Assembly (NCBI GenBank): GCA_963575645.1
Contig: OY754464.1
Span: 75,180,948-75,244,947 of the forward strand
Origin: Xanthostigma xanthostigma
Taxonomy: Eukaryota > Arthropoda > Insecta > Raphidioptera > Raphidiidae
DNA: 64,000 nt
Direction: 5' to 3'
The notes beneath the pieces were generated by a model. The model was given only the letters and a program-made list of their open reading frames with translations. It was not told where the DNA came from and made no database searches. Each line of letters begins with the position of its first letter. The first letter of the stretch is position 1. Positions 63,989-64,000 of the stretch are shown here, in pieces. The translations under genes and the position numbers were made by a program.

Positions 63989-64000
63989 TATAAAATAAAA

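Overview
This window looks like a piece of an AT-rich insect genome, most likely a moth or butterfly. It is an almost continuous mosaic of transposable elements. I see no convincing host protein gene, rRNA gene or functional tRNA gene. The insect call rests on piggyBac, pogo/Tigger, hAT, Helitron and Penelope sequences together with LTR promoters carrying a TCAGT initiator. Lepidoptera is inferred from the repeat vocabulary: the Helitron ends and the 'accgacttcaaaaaaggagg' type repeat at about 49.16 kb. Hemiptera or another insect order is possible.

The only intact gene is the reverse transcriptase/GIY-YIG endonuclease ORF of a full-length Penelope-like element (PLE) at 60152-63975. It has a perfect 13-bp target-site duplication, near-identical terminal repeats, an inverted copy of its own 3' end upstream, and hammerhead-ribozyme-like motifs in the terminal repeats. 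It sits inside an older LTR on the minus strand; a related solo-LTR candidate lies at 42019-42557.

Five further groups of short fold-back elements carry a related motif: a CTGANGA-like core, one extra base, a small hairpin, then GAAAC and GT(C/T). They lie at 8.0-8.7, 14.1-14.5, 18.3-18.6, 23.7-24.3, 29.0-29.3, 34.0-34.1, 38.2-38.4 and 43.9-44.3 kb. I read them as degenerate terminal remnants of several PLE lineages. One has a perfect 15-bp target-site duplication, and one has two ribozyme-like units in direct tandem.

Layout. 0-5.6 kb: a piggyBac-like element with TTAA ends, the 'GTGATAACGT' repeat family, a 289-bp tandem duplication and a nearly perfect palindromic MITE. 5.6-13 kb: a fold-back with repeated CAAAACTAGTTTTG sites, two Helitrons carrying a tRNA-Lys-like module, a PLE remnant and a hAT MITE. 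13-24.5 kb: a nest of non-autonomous elements, LTR, pogo MITE, minisatellite, hAT MITE, a fold-back plus tRNA-like unit, Helitrons and a three-layer nest at 23.3-24.3 kb. 24.5-36 kb: Helitron, hAT MITEs with perfect 8-bp duplications, an LTR with a duplicated primer-binding-site-like segment and a pogo/Tigger element with another repeat nested inside. 36-46 kb: a large inverted element with internal tandem repeats, a 524-bp tandem duplication, Helitron, solo LTR, PLE remnant and pogo MITE. 46-59 kb: a non-LTR retrotransposon tail nested in a MITE, minisatellites, a Helitron containing other elements, and palindromic elements. 59-64 kb: LTR fragment and the intact PLE.

Boundaries come from reading repeats by eye, so end positions are good to a few bases where terminal repeats or duplications are quoted and to tens of bases elsewhere. 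Family names rest on terminal motifs and remembered family features, not on database searches.
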